DNA of 64,000 nt from Xanthomonas hortorum pv. pelargonii (lineage in GTDB: Bacteria > Pseudomonadota > Gammaproteobacteria > Xanthomonadales > Xanthomonadaceae), in contig NZ_CP098604.1 of assembly GCF_024499015.1 (NCBI RefSeq), positions 992,001-1,056,000 of the forward strand, read 5' to 3'. Below are positions 29,463 to 36,839 of the stretch, piece after piece; the stretch's first letter is position 1; each line of letters opens with the position of its first letter. A model generated the notes under the pieces. The model ran no database searches, was not told the origin of the DNA, and saw only the letters and a list, made by a program, of their open reading frames with translations. A program made the translations under genes and the position numbers.

Positions 29463-30212
29463 TCAACTGCCGTACGATGCAGACGCCTCTGCAGACGCGC
29501 GGGCTCTTGCGGCCAAGAGCAGTTGAGTAACCAATGCGCAGGCGTCGTCGCCAACGCCGCTGGCAGCGCGCCAGAGCTCTGGCGGCAGCCGGGAACGGTC
29601 TGCGGTTGCCAGGTTCTGAAGATCTGCTGCCAGCGCAGCTGCCTCTTCTTCGGTCATCTCACCCCCGGGACCGGCCACCTCCCCCTTGTTCACCATGGCA
29701 ACGGCCGCGTCCAGACATGCTTCGGTGACGCCCAACTCCTTCGCCCTGTCGGCCTTGCTGACACTCGTCTGCGACTGCGCTTGCAGGTACCGGTTCGCCA
29801 GATACTGCACGGCAGACAGCGTGCCCATCACCACGGCGTAGGCCAAGGCCGGCGCAAGCGTGACACCCGCATTCTTTTTCCAGGACACCTCCCCTTTTGC
29901 ATATTCATATGCCGCCGCAGCGGGCGCATGCACCGCGTCCAGAACTGCGGCTTCGGCAGGCCCTGCGACCGCAGAGGTGGCAAACCGCGCTGCCTGCAGC
30001 CCGGTGTTCGCAATGTGCACACCGATGGGCACGCGTGGGGCCTTGAGCCGCGCCGCACGCACGGGCGCACGCGACAGGTCTTGCTTCAATTGTGGATTGG
30101 CCTGCGGGTCGCCGCGTTGCGAGGAGTAACCCACCTCACGCGGGGCCTGCGCCTCGCGTTGATCGTGTCTTACCGCTTCACGAGCCGCATAAGTCACTGG
30201 GATGGAACTCAT
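29463..30212 (-). CDS. Unknown protein, tandem paralog B (candidate effector)
   Basis: I do not recognise a family for this 249-residue protein. It is clearly paralogous to the next gene (30337-31086): shared blocks are APRVPIGVHIANTG, YLQAQSQTSVSKADRAKELG, TEACLDAAVAMV, and near the end ATADRSRLPPELWRAASGVG plus RASAEASAS. The N-terminus is polar and Ser/Arg/Gln-rich. The middle, about residues 75-145, is hydrophobic and Ala-rich (VTLAPALAYAVVMGTLSAVQ), possibly membrane-inserting. A good ribosome site (GAGGTGAGG) precedes ATG. A degenerate PIP-like pair lies upstream at 30292-30316. Proximity to xopQ suggests a T3SS substrate, but that is inference. Confidence 0.7.
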   Translation of the reverse strand: MSSIPVTYAAREAVRHDQREAQAPREVGYSSQRGDPQANPQLKQDLSRAPVRAARLKAPRVPIGVHIANTGLQAARFATSAVAGPAEAAVLDAVHAPAAAAYEYAKGEVSWKKNAGVTLAPALAYAVVMGTLSAVQYLANRYLQAQSQTSVSKADRAKELGVTEACLDAAVAMVNKGEVAGPGGEMTEEEAAALAADLQNLATADRSRLPPELWRAASGVGDDACALVTQLLLAARARASAEASASYGS

Positions 30213-30291
30213 TCCTCACCTCTTCTAACAGTTCACCAAAGTGGCTGCGTTCCACTGCGCTACGCAAGCGTTATTGCACTTGGACGCAAGA

Positions 30292-30316
30292 CCGAAACAA
30301 TAGACCGTGTGGCGAC
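30292..30316 (-). promoter_or_regulatory. Degenerate PIP-like element upstream of paralog B
   Basis: The minus strand reads GTCGC-N15-TTCGG, one mismatch from TTCGB-N15-TTCGB, in the position corresponding to the PIP box of paralog A. No good YANNNT follows at 30-32 nt (TAGCGC at 30). It may be a decayed or weak HrpX site. Confidence 0.35.
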
Positions 30317-30336
30317 GTACATGCGTGGCAGAGCGC

Positions 30337-31086
30337 TCAGCCAGCAGACGATGCAGACGCTTCCGCAGACGCGCGAATTCGCGCAGCCGCAAGTAAGTTA
30401 CTGACCAATGTATAGGCATCGTCGCCGACGCCACTGGCAGCGCTCCAGATTTCAGGAGGCAATCGGGAACGGTCTGCCGTTGCCAGGTGCAGAAGATCCA
30501 TGGCCAGTGCAGTCCGCTCACCTTCGCTCATTTCAGGGGTGGGAGTCTCTGCGTCAGGCATGGTGACCATCTCGATGGCGGCATCCAGACATGCTTCCGT
30601 TGTTCCTAGCTCGGTCGCCCTGGCTGCCTTTGTAACAGATGCCTGCGCTTGTGCTTGCAGATACCAGGCCGCCAGGCGTTCAACTGAATATGTAGCGCCC
30701 AATGCACTCAACGACGCCACAACAGGGAGACAGGCGACCATTGCATAGTTTTTCAAGTACGGATCATCTGTCGCGTAACCGTAAGCTGCCGCGAAAGGCG
30801 CCGATAATGCGTTCAAGCCGGTAGGAATGGTGGAGATAGCTGCCAGTGTCGTGCCCGCATGCGCTACCTGACTTCCAACGTTTGCAATCTGTACGCCGAT
30901 GGGTACGTTTGGCTCTCTGAGACGCGCCTCACGCACTGGTGGCCGCCTTAGGTTTTCCGTCAATTGCGTGTTCTCATCGGGGTCTGTTCGCTCAGAGGAG
31001 GCGCCCACGCCACGCTCGGCTGGCATGTCCTGTTGATCGTGTCTTGCCCCTCTACGTGTTGCTGATGTCAAATTCACCGGGCGCAT
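30337..31086 (-). CDS. Unknown protein, tandem paralog A (candidate effector)
   Basis: A 249-residue protein of no family known to me, the same length as its paralog downstream and with the same layout. It has a polar N-terminus rich in Arg/Glu/Ser, then EPNVPIGVQIANVGSQVA, a hydrophobic Ala-rich middle (NYAMVACLPVVASLSALGAT), a helical YLQAQAQASVTKAARATELG, and a conserved C-terminal ATADRSRLPPEIWSAASGVG followed by RASAEASASSAG. It is divergent from xopQ, and the intergenic region holds a PIP box facing each gene. The ribosome site AGAGGTGAAGC is good. By promoter, location and composition it is a candidate type III effector; no catalytic motif is visible. Confidence 0.72.
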   Translation of the reverse strand: MRPVNLTSATRRGARHDQQDMPAERGVGASSERTDPDENTQLTENLRRPPVREARLREPNVPIGVQIANVGSQVAHAGTTLAAISTIPTGLNALSAPFAAAYGYATDDPYLKNYAMVACLPVVASLSALGATYSVERLAAWYLQAQAQASVTKAARATELGTTEACLDAAIEMVTMPDAETPTPEMSEGERTALAMDLLHLATADRSRLPPEIWSAASGVGDDAYTLVSNLLAAARIRASAEASASSAG

Positions 31087-31156
31087 GCTTCACCTCTTCA
31101 CCAGGTTGTCCAAGTCGCTAATGTTCCATTCGGACGTCAGTGCGTACAGCGAATAA

Positions 31157-31181
31157 CCGAAAGATCGAAGCTTCTGGCGAA
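31157..31181 (-). promoter_or_regulatory. PIP box facing unknown paralog A
   Basis: The minus strand reads TTCGC-N15-TTCGG (31181 to 31157), which satisfies TTCGB-N15-TTCGB and lies 70 nt upstream of the ATG at 31086. A clear YANNNT at 30-32 nt is not present, so activity is uncertain. Confidence 0.55.
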
Positions 31182-31413
31182 ACAGACAAATCTGCACCTT
31201 GCAGAGTTACAAGATATCGGCGTGAGCACCACGCAATTGCATGACTCTGCGGCCACTCGCCTGAAGGGAGCATCTGACAGCGGCGTAGAAGGCAATCGTC
31301 AGGCAGACGGCAATGGCATCGTGAGGCCCAGAGTCTCTGCGGATCGCAACGCGCGCTCACCATGCTGATGGTCACGCTTTCAGGCTCAAAGCAGTGCAAC
31401 AGGCAACCGGCGC

Positions 31414-31475
31414 TTCGTGTCGTTGCAACGCCCTTCGCCGATCGATATCCCAGAGAATGGAGCCGCCTCCATCCT
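31414..31475 (+). promoter_or_regulatory. PIP box and -10 box of xopQ
   Basis: TTCGT-N15-TTCGC (31414-31438) fits TTCGB-N15-TTCGB. CATCCT (31470-31475) matches YANNNT at a spacing of 31 nt. The xopQ ATG follows 38 nt later. This is a standard HrpX-dependent promoter layout. Confidence 0.8.
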
Positions 31476-31513
31476 GATCGCCTCATTGGCCAGCATCGAC
31501 GCGAGGACAGCAG

Positions 31514-32902
31514 ATGACCCCCATCAGTCCGCAACTCACACGCGCGGCAAGTCAACCCTGTATGGGCGCTTCGGTGGCGTCCGGGTCTATGGGTGAGTGC
31601 ACTGCACCCGCGGCGGCAGCGCAACCCCTGCCCCATGCGAATGTCAGCGATGGAGTGCTGCAGGCATTGCCGCGGAAAAGACCACAAGGCGCTGCCGTTC
31701 TCAAACGCTCACTCAGTGTGCCTGCGCTGACGGCAACACAGCGCCGAATGCTTGCCGAACTCGGGTCTGAAGGCGGTACGTGCCTGACGCCCGACGAAGC
31801 AGCGATGCTGCGGGAGCTCAGTTTCCACACCCCGGCGACACCGCGCGACACGGTGCTGTTTACCGACCCCAACAAGGACCCCGACGATGTGGTCGCCTAC
31901 ACCATCGGCAAGCAACTGCAGGTAGCAGGCTTTGTACGCCTCACCGACGTTGCGGTGACCTTGGGCGATGCCAGCGTGCGCGAGCAGCGCGCCCGGCTCG
32001 CCAAGGGCGTCTTCAACCGCCTGCAATTACCCGATGTGCGTGTCTCACGCGGGCAGGACTACCCGATGAGTGCGAAACAGGCCGAGGACCATGCCAAATT
32101 CCTGCAGGAAGGCCAGGGGTTGCATGCGGAATCGGCCGAAATTTGCGACAACAGCCTGCAAGCGCTGCACGAGCGCCTGATGCAGGCACCGCAGGGGCTG
32201 AGCATGGTGGTGATTGCCGGCATGACCGACGCCCATGCGCTGGTCGATGCGCATCCGGCGCTTGTGCGCGAGCGCGTCAAGAGCATCGCCATCATGGGGG
32301 GCGTCGAGCCGGCCAGGGACGCTGACGGCCATGTGCAGCCCGACGCACGCGCCTACAACAATGCGACAGACCTGGACGCGGCCCGTGGCCTGTACCGCAA
32401 GGCACAGCAACTGCGCATCCCGTTGCGCATCGTTACCAAGGAAGCTGCCTACAAGACAGCGGTGTCGCCCTCGTTCTACGAAGGCCTCGCGAAAAGTGGG
32501 CATTCGGTGGGCAGGTATCTCGAAGACGTGCAGAAAAACGCCTTGAACGGCTTGTGGGAAGGGATTCAGGCAGGGCTGCTTCCGGGCCTGGATCAGGCGT
32601 GGTTCTTTCGCACGTTCACCGCAGACGCACTACCGCAGGCAAACAGCCCGCAAGAGGGCGCAAATCAAGCCATGGCCTTCGACCAGATCTGGCCGAAGGT
32701 CACCAAACTCAACTTGTACGACCCGTTGACGCTGCTGGCCTCGGTTCCCGGCGCGGCGGGCATGCTGTTCACGCCAAGGCCGATACACACCGATGGCTGC
32801 AGCGTTGTGGAGCTGGTGGGCGAACAGGAAGTCAAGCATCCAGAAAAGGCGAAGCTGTTGATGTCTGCATTGGCAAAAGTGGCGCTTGCTTCTGAAAAAT
32901 GA
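31514..32902 (+). CDS. xopQ: Type III effector XopQ (HopQ1-like nucleoside hydrolase fold)
   Basis: The 462-residue protein matches XopQ/HopQ1, a T3SS effector with an inosine-uridine nucleoside N-ribohydrolase fold that suppresses plant immunity and is recognised by Roq1 in Nicotiana. The N-terminal 60 residues are unstructured with Ser/Ala/Pro bias, as expected for secretion. RSLSVP at residues 65-70 fits the 14-3-3-binding RSxSxP motif. TDPNKDPDDVVAY from about residue 117 is the modified Asp-rich motif of this subfamily, altered from the DTDPGxDDA of true hydrolases. A PIP box and -10 box precede it. An IS5-family transposase remnant abuts the 3' end. Confidence 0.95.
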   Translation: MTPISPQLTRAASQPCMGASVASGSMGECTAPAAAAQPLPHANVSDGVLQALPRKRPQGAAVLKRSLSVPALTATQRRMLAELGSEGGTCLTPDEAAMLRELSFHTPATPRDTVLFTDPNKDPDDVVAYTIGKQLQVAGFVRLTDVAVTLGDASVREQRARLAKGVFNRLQLPDVRVSRGQDYPMSAKQAEDHAKFLQEGQGLHAESAEICDNSLQALHERLMQAPQGLSMVVIAGMTDAHALVDAHPALVRERVKSIAIMGGVEPARDADGHVQPDARAYNNATDLDAARGLYRKAQQLRIPLRIVTKEAAYKTAVSPSFYEGLAKSGHSVGRYLEDVQKNALNGLWEGIQAGLLPGLDQAWFFRTFTADALPQANSPQEGANQAMAFDQIWPKVTKLNLYDPLTLLASVPGAAGMLFTPRPIHTDGCSVVELVGEQEVKHPEKAKLLMSALAKVALASEK

Positions 32903-32934
32903 AGGGCAAATCATTGCAGTTACACTTTGAGTCC

Positions 32935-33330
32935 GCGTTAGGAAAAATTGCCGAAGGCCGCCCCGGCGTGCCATTGGCGGTGCGCCTCACTGGCACCAAT
33001 CGGCACGACTCGGTCGTGTTCGAGGAGTCGATCGACGCCTTGCCGCCAATTGGTGGCAAACCAGGGCGCCCGCGACGTTGGCCAGACAAATTGCACGCCG
33101 ACCAGGCCTACGACATCGCCCGCTGTCGCACCTTCCTCAAGCAGCGCGGCATCATTGCCCGGATCGCACGCAAAGACATTGAGCGCAACCACCGGTTGGG
33201 CCGTCATCGCTGGGTCGTCGAGCGCACCCATGCCTGGTTCGCAGGCCTGGGCAAACTGCGCATCCGCTTTGAACGCCGCATCGATCTCCACATGACGTTG
33301 CTCTTGCTTGCTTGCTCCATCATCTGCTGA
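32935..33330 (+). pseudogene. IS5-family transposase, C-terminal remnant
   Basis: Only the C-terminal 130 or so residues of an IS5-family DDE transposase remain (GRPGVPLAVRLTGTNRHDSV, then KLHADQAYD with the second Asp and HRWVVERTHAWF with the catalytic Glu). The N-terminus is missing and the frame begins right after xopQ. Such remnants commonly border mobile effector genes in Xanthomonas. Confidence 0.85.
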
Positions 33331-33412
33331 CGACTTCTTCCTGGGTTTTGTTAACCGCCCTTAAAATAGAGATAAAGTCTCGAAAAATCCAGTTCGACTA
33401 AACGTTCTTTAT

Positions 33413-33430
33413 TGCGAAGAGTTCTTCGCA
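33413..33430. promoter_or_regulatory. 8-2-8 perfect palindrome upstream of the papain-like gene
   Basis: TGCGAAGA-GT-TCTTCGCA lies in the 270-bp gap before the protease gene. It could be a dimeric repressor/activator site or a small hairpin; no regulator gene is adjacent. Confidence 0.4.
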
Positions 33431-33600
33431 TTGCGGTGAGCATGGCCCCGGTGCGGGCATCATATTGTGCTGCGGCTGGGGAGCCGCGAAAATCTGCTTT
33501 TTTATACTCTTCACCAACCAAACCGCCGTCACTCACACTGCGTGGTGCATGCCCACGCGGCTGCTCTGTGCGACTCACTCCTTAAGCGAACCAGAAACCA

Positions 33601-34416
33601 ATGAAAAAATTATGCTCGATTTCCACTTGCCTCGTTGTATTGATGGGGTGCTCCACCATGTCCCTTGCACAGGCTGCAACCCATGGCAAAGGCCTCAAGC
33701 AGTCTTTGATGGTCCAGCCAGTCACCCCCATCTTTGGCACCATGAGCACCGGTGCCGGCGACCTACCCGCCAGTGTTGATCTGCGCGGCTTTGCCATTGA
33801 GCCCGGTGACCAGGGGCAAGTCAATTCCTGCGGATCCTGGGCCACGGCTCACACATTGGGCGGCTGGTACGCCAACGCAGGGAAGCAGGCAGTTAAACGA
33901 TTTGCCCCCATGTATCTTTATAGCCAAGTAAATAATGGTGTCGATGAAGGTAGCACCATTGAAGCGAACCTGGATACAGCGCTTTCACAAGGAATCGACA
34001 CGGAGCAGCATTATTCCTGGGGCAACTACGACTGGAAGCACAAACCAACCGCAGCCGACCGTGCCAGTGCGGCAAACCATCGAACGCCGTACAAGAAATA
34101 CACTGTGATTTATTCGGGTAGCGGGAACGGAAATGCCCCGCTGATCGAACAGATAAAACGAGCGCTAGCTGCATCAACACCGGTGGTGATCGGCTTCAAC
34201 ACCAGACAAGGCTTTAACGACCTAGGCGCCAACGAAGTGGACAACGACACTACCAGTCCGGTCGATGGTGGGCACGGCGTCGTAGCACTTGGCTATAATC
34301 AAAGCGGGCTGATTATCGAGAACAGTTGGGGCGAGAACTGGGGCTCTCGAGGCTTTGGCACGCTGTCTTGGGAAGTAGTTGGCAAGGATGTCTTCATAGC
34401 GGTAGTAGCTCATTAG
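33601..34416 (+). CDS. Small secreted papain-like (C1A) cysteine peptidase without propeptide
   Basis: A 271-residue protein with a Sec signal (LCSISTCLVVLMGCSTMSLAQA). The C1A catalytic elements are the oxyanion Gln and nucleophile Cys in DQGQVNSCGSWATAHTLGG, the His in DGGHGVVALGYN, and the Asn in IENSWGENWGSRGFG. The usual SCWAF is SCGSWA. The usual inhibitory prodomain (ERFNIN) is absent; only about 40 residues precede the mature start (LPASVDLRG). A lipoprotein-like Cys (LMGC) is possible, but the signal peptidase I site AQA fits better. Base composition is lower in GC than the neighbourhood, suggesting transfer. It is probably an extracellular or periplasmic virulence-associated protease; that role is inference. 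Confidence 0.87.
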   Translation: MKKLCSISTCLVVLMGCSTMSLAQAATHGKGLKQSLMVQPVTPIFGTMSTGAGDLPASVDLRGFAIEPGDQGQVNSCGSWATAHTLGGWYANAGKQAVKRFAPMYLYSQVNNGVDEGSTIEANLDTALSQGIDTEQHYSWGNYDWKHKPTAADRASAANHRTPYKKYTVIYSGSGNGNAPLIEQIKRALAASTPVVIGFNTRQGFNDLGANEVDNDTTSPVDGGHGVVALGYNQSGLIIENSWGENWGSRGFGTLSWEVVGKDVFIAVVAH

Positions 34417-34986
34417 AAGCCGCTAAAGGAAACATGATGAGGGCCGCGTCCGCCGCAAGTGCGGGCGCGGCCAACTTCCGGACGAAGGGTACCGCCTCAG
34501 TGCATCTGACTCCACTGCCAGCGTCAAACACTTGGAAATTCAATGCTCAGCGCTACAAACCAAGAACCGTTAACAACCCCCTGAATATTGTTTCGCCAGC
34601 GGCAAAATTGCGACCACTCACCTACGGCAGCTGCATTCGGCACGATTGATGGCCCTAGACTATCTTTAGGGAACCTCTGAACAATGCGCGGCGTTGCGGG
34701 CGAACTTGGGATTTCGCTTTCTCGCAACGGTCGCCCATGCTAAAAATCAATCACTGGCACCTGATGAAGATTGCCTCAGGTGTCGAGGCTGTGGCGAGGT
34801 CGCCAAGCGCGACTTGTGAGAGGCCTGCATTGTCAATGCTGAGTATATTTTATAGAAACTTCACTAAATCAGGGGTTATTGGCCTGCTTCGCATCAGCTT
34901 GTAGATTTGCGCACTTGGATAGCAACAACGTATAGGCGAAGGTATAGTGCGCGCCACATCCACTTGACATAATAACTATATACATT
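34417..34986. other. Gene-free low-GC stretch
   Basis: About 570 bp between the papain-like gene and xopG. A GC-rich hairpin, GGCCGCG / CGCGGCC (34442-34472), follows the protease gene and may terminate it. Around 34673, GGGAACCTCTGAACAATG resembles the terminal inverted repeats of Xanthomonas insertion sequences, but no transposase remains. The xopG promoter occupies the end. Confidence 0.55.
34888..34948 (+). promoter_or_regulatory. Imperfect PIP box with consensus -10 box, xopG promoter
   Basis: TTCGC-N15-TGCGC (34888-34912; one mismatch in the second half-site) is followed after exactly 30 nt by TATAGT (34943-34948), matching YANNNT. The spacing to the xopG ATG (38 nt) equals that of xopQ. 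Confidence 0.7.
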
Positions 34987-35667
34987 ATGCCAATCCAAAC
35001 CAATTATAGCGGGATCTACTCACAAAGCATGCCCAATACGCCCCGCGACCAAGATCGGTTTAATGCGGAAGTGAATGTGCATCTCGATCATCTCAACTCT
35101 CGACCAACTGGCAACCAGTTACTGGACAAGCTACAGCAGCTTAGTGGAAAAAGAAGACACAAGGTCACTATTCATGAGATCGCTCCCCCCGAAAATCCAG
35201 GTGCAGAGCCCGTTCTCTCACGGCACCAATTAGACGCTCATCCTGAGCTAAGCAGATTCAAAGATATTCGCGAGAAAGCCGGCCGTTCATATGCTCTGAA
35301 GAAGCCGGGAGGCGAAAAAAACCAGGGATCAAGTGTTGTTGTGTCATGGAGTGCCCGTCAGACGAGCATTGAGCTGGACGACGATGGGGACCCAACCACT
35401 AAGGTGACCTCCAGTCCCATCGACAAAGTTTCAGTGTTGGGGCACGAATTGGTGCATGCAAAGCATATGATGGCTGGAACGTGGAAAGGCTCATATGAAG
35501 ATGATCGTGGCCCAGACACTCCCACCGGGAAGGAAGAGTTGCGTGCCGTCGGCTTAGGAAAATACAAATATTCTCAGTCAGGCGAACCATCGGAAAATTC
35601 TATTCGAGCCGAGCACGGTTTACCAAAACGGGTTAGCTACCATCACATTGGCTATAGAAGCGAGTGA
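34987..35667 (+). CDS. xopG: Type III effector XopG (HopH1-like zinc metalloprotease)
   Basis: A 226-residue protein of the HopH1/XopG family, related to clostridial-toxin (M27) zinc proteases. The zinc site is LGHELVHAKHMMAG with HELVH at residues 153-157, and a downstream acidic segment (KEELRAVGLG, about 182-191) supplies the third ligand. The N-terminus (MPIQTNYSGIYSQS) and the C-terminal block SENSIRAEHGLPKR are typical of the family. Length matches HopH1 (about 218). An imperfect PIP box with consensus -10 precedes it. GC content is clearly lower than the chromosome average, consistent with horizontal acquisition together with the neighbouring IS remnants. Confidence 0.92.
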   Translation: MPIQTNYSGIYSQSMPNTPRDQDRFNAEVNVHLDHLNSRPTGNQLLDKLQQLSGKRRHKVTIHEIAPPENPGAEPVLSRHQLDAHPELSRFKDIREKAGRSYALKKPGGEKNQGSSVVVSWSARQTSIELDDDGDPTTKVTSSPIDKVSVLGHELVHAKHMMAGTWKGSYEDDRGPDTPTGKEELRAVGLGKYKYSQSGEPSENSIRAEHGLPKRVSYHHIGYRSE

Positions 35668-35861
35668 ATCACACGACGGCGCGACCTTTCGCCCACGCCA
35701 TTTTGACGAGAGCACGTTGCGTGCTACCGGCTTCTGCAAAATGTAGGAATGCGCCACTTGATGGACCATGTTTAGCCGGTCCCGGATCTCTGCACCACCC
35801 AAAGTGCAGAACCTGTAGCTGCATTCATCTTTCGCTAACGCTCAATGGCCACAGCGGCCCA

Positions 35862-36131
35862 TCAAAGCCGCTGAAGCGCCAACTGATCCAGGATGGTGCG
35901 CATCGCACCGGCCGCATCAAAGATCGCGCTGCCCAGCACGGGCAAGGTGCGGCGGTCCAGCCGATCGGCGTTGCCGGCAGCGATCACATCGCCATGGGCG
36001 GCAATGGTCAGCAACAACTGATCCAGTGCATCCACCTGCTCCATCGTGATGCCGAAGGCAAACGCATCACACGGCTTGTCATCCCCTGCCCGCCTGCGCG
36101 CGCGGGCCGACGCCATCACCGACCGGCTCAT
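35862..36131 (-). CDS. Small hypothetical protein (second of a coupled pair)
   Basis: An 89-residue protein, unrecognised. The N-terminus is Arg/Ala-rich and the centre reads FGITMEQVDALDQLLLTIAAHG, a helical region, then VLGSAIFDAAGAMRTILDQL. Its ATG overlaps the stop of the upstream 98-residue gene by ATGA, so the pair is co-translated. Small coupled genes of this type are found scattered in Xanthomonas accessory regions; no function is claimed. Confidence 0.65.
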   Translation of the reverse strand: MSRSVMASARARRRAGDDKPCDAFAFGITMEQVDALDQLLLTIAAHGDVIAAGNADRLDRRTLPVLGSAIFDAAGAMRTILDQLALQRL

Positions 36132-36424
36132 GCGGCCTCCCCGGCGTCAGCACGCGCGCTGTCAGAGGCGTCGGGCTCCAGGCGCGCGGGCCACTGCACC
36201 TGCGCCAGTGCCTGCGTCACCTGCTCGGCCAGCAGCTCCAGGCAGCACGCCAACTCCTCCATGCAGATGCCTGGCTGCCGCAACTGCTCTTCGGCCTGCG
36301 TGCGCGGCTGCGCCAGGCGCGCTAGAAACCGCATGTGGTCGCGCAGTTGCTGCAAACGGTATTGCGCGCCTTCTGGCAGGTAGTAGCCCGGGTGTGACTG
36401 CGCATCTCGTACAACGTCCGACAT
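36128..36424 (-). CDS. Small hypothetical protein (first of a coupled pair)
   Basis: A 98-residue, mostly helical protein with no recognised family (SHPGYYLPEGAQYRLQQLRD, then EELACCLELLAEQVTQALAQ). It is followed with a four-base overlap by the 89-residue gene and preceded by a structured leader containing an 84-codon frame. Confidence 0.65.
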   Translation of the reverse strand: MSDVVRDAQSHPGYYLPEGAQYRLQQLRDHMRFLARLAQPRTQAEEQLRQPGICMEELACCLELLAEQVTQALAQVQWPARLEPDASDSARADAGEAA

Positions 36425-36434
36425 GGCCTGCTCC

Positions 36435-36689
36435 TCATTCCATGGAATCAGCCCGCCCGCCGCAAGGCGGCGGACGGGAAGTCGGGAGGCTCGAAACCGC
36501 GTGTAGCCGGCGGGCGTATTCCCCTTGCGGGTGTTGTATTAGCCGCCCTCCCGACGCAGGCATCACGTCGGTTGCACCCCTAAACAAGCAGGCACAAAAA
36601 CCCACCGGTTTGTCGGAGGTGGGTACCGCTACACGTGGAGTTTCGAGGCTCCGTGCAGCAAGACTGCTACTGAAATTCGGATGAGTCAA
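36435..36689 (-). CDS. Possible 84-residue leader protein / structured 5' region
   Basis: The frame ends 10 nt before the small gene pair. Its product (GFCACLFRGATDVMPASGGR, then SLPTSRPPPCGGRADSME) is Cys/Pro/Arg-rich and looks like the translated leaders found upstream of small gene cassettes in prophage-like regions, but I cannot name a family. The DNA contains a hairpin CCCACC / GGTGGG followed by TTTTTGTG (minus strand, about 36585-36625), which may instead act as an RNA regulatory element or attenuator. Confidence 0.35.
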   Translation of the reverse strand: MTHPNFSSSLAARSLETPRVAVPTSDKPVGFCACLFRGATDVMPASGGRLIQHPQGEYARRLHAVSSLPTSRPPPCGGRADSME

Positions 36690-36839
36690 TACGAGAGGCG
36701 GTAGCAGTGATCTCTGTAGCCGTGGCTACAGGTCGAACGGGTCGCAAACAGACATAGTCACAGTTGTATCATCGCCTACTTTTTCCTGCCAAGAAGGTCG
36801 GTTTGCCTACGTACCTTCCCAAAACGAGAAAACGGCTGA

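Noticed and set aside
31129..31153. TTCGG at 31129 as half of a plus-strand PIP box for xopQ.
   Set aside because: No second TTCGN at the required spacing; the pair at 31414-31438 fits fully and has a -10 box.
32899..32934. ATG at 32899 as start of an intact transposase.
   Set aside because: Codons 32899-32934 do not resemble the IS5 family; the transposase similarity begins at GRPGV and lacks the N-terminal half.
33351..33578. 75-codon minus-strand frame upstream of the papain-like gene.
   Set aside because: It runs from the IS remnant edge across a palindrome, with no ribosome site or similarity; likely chance.
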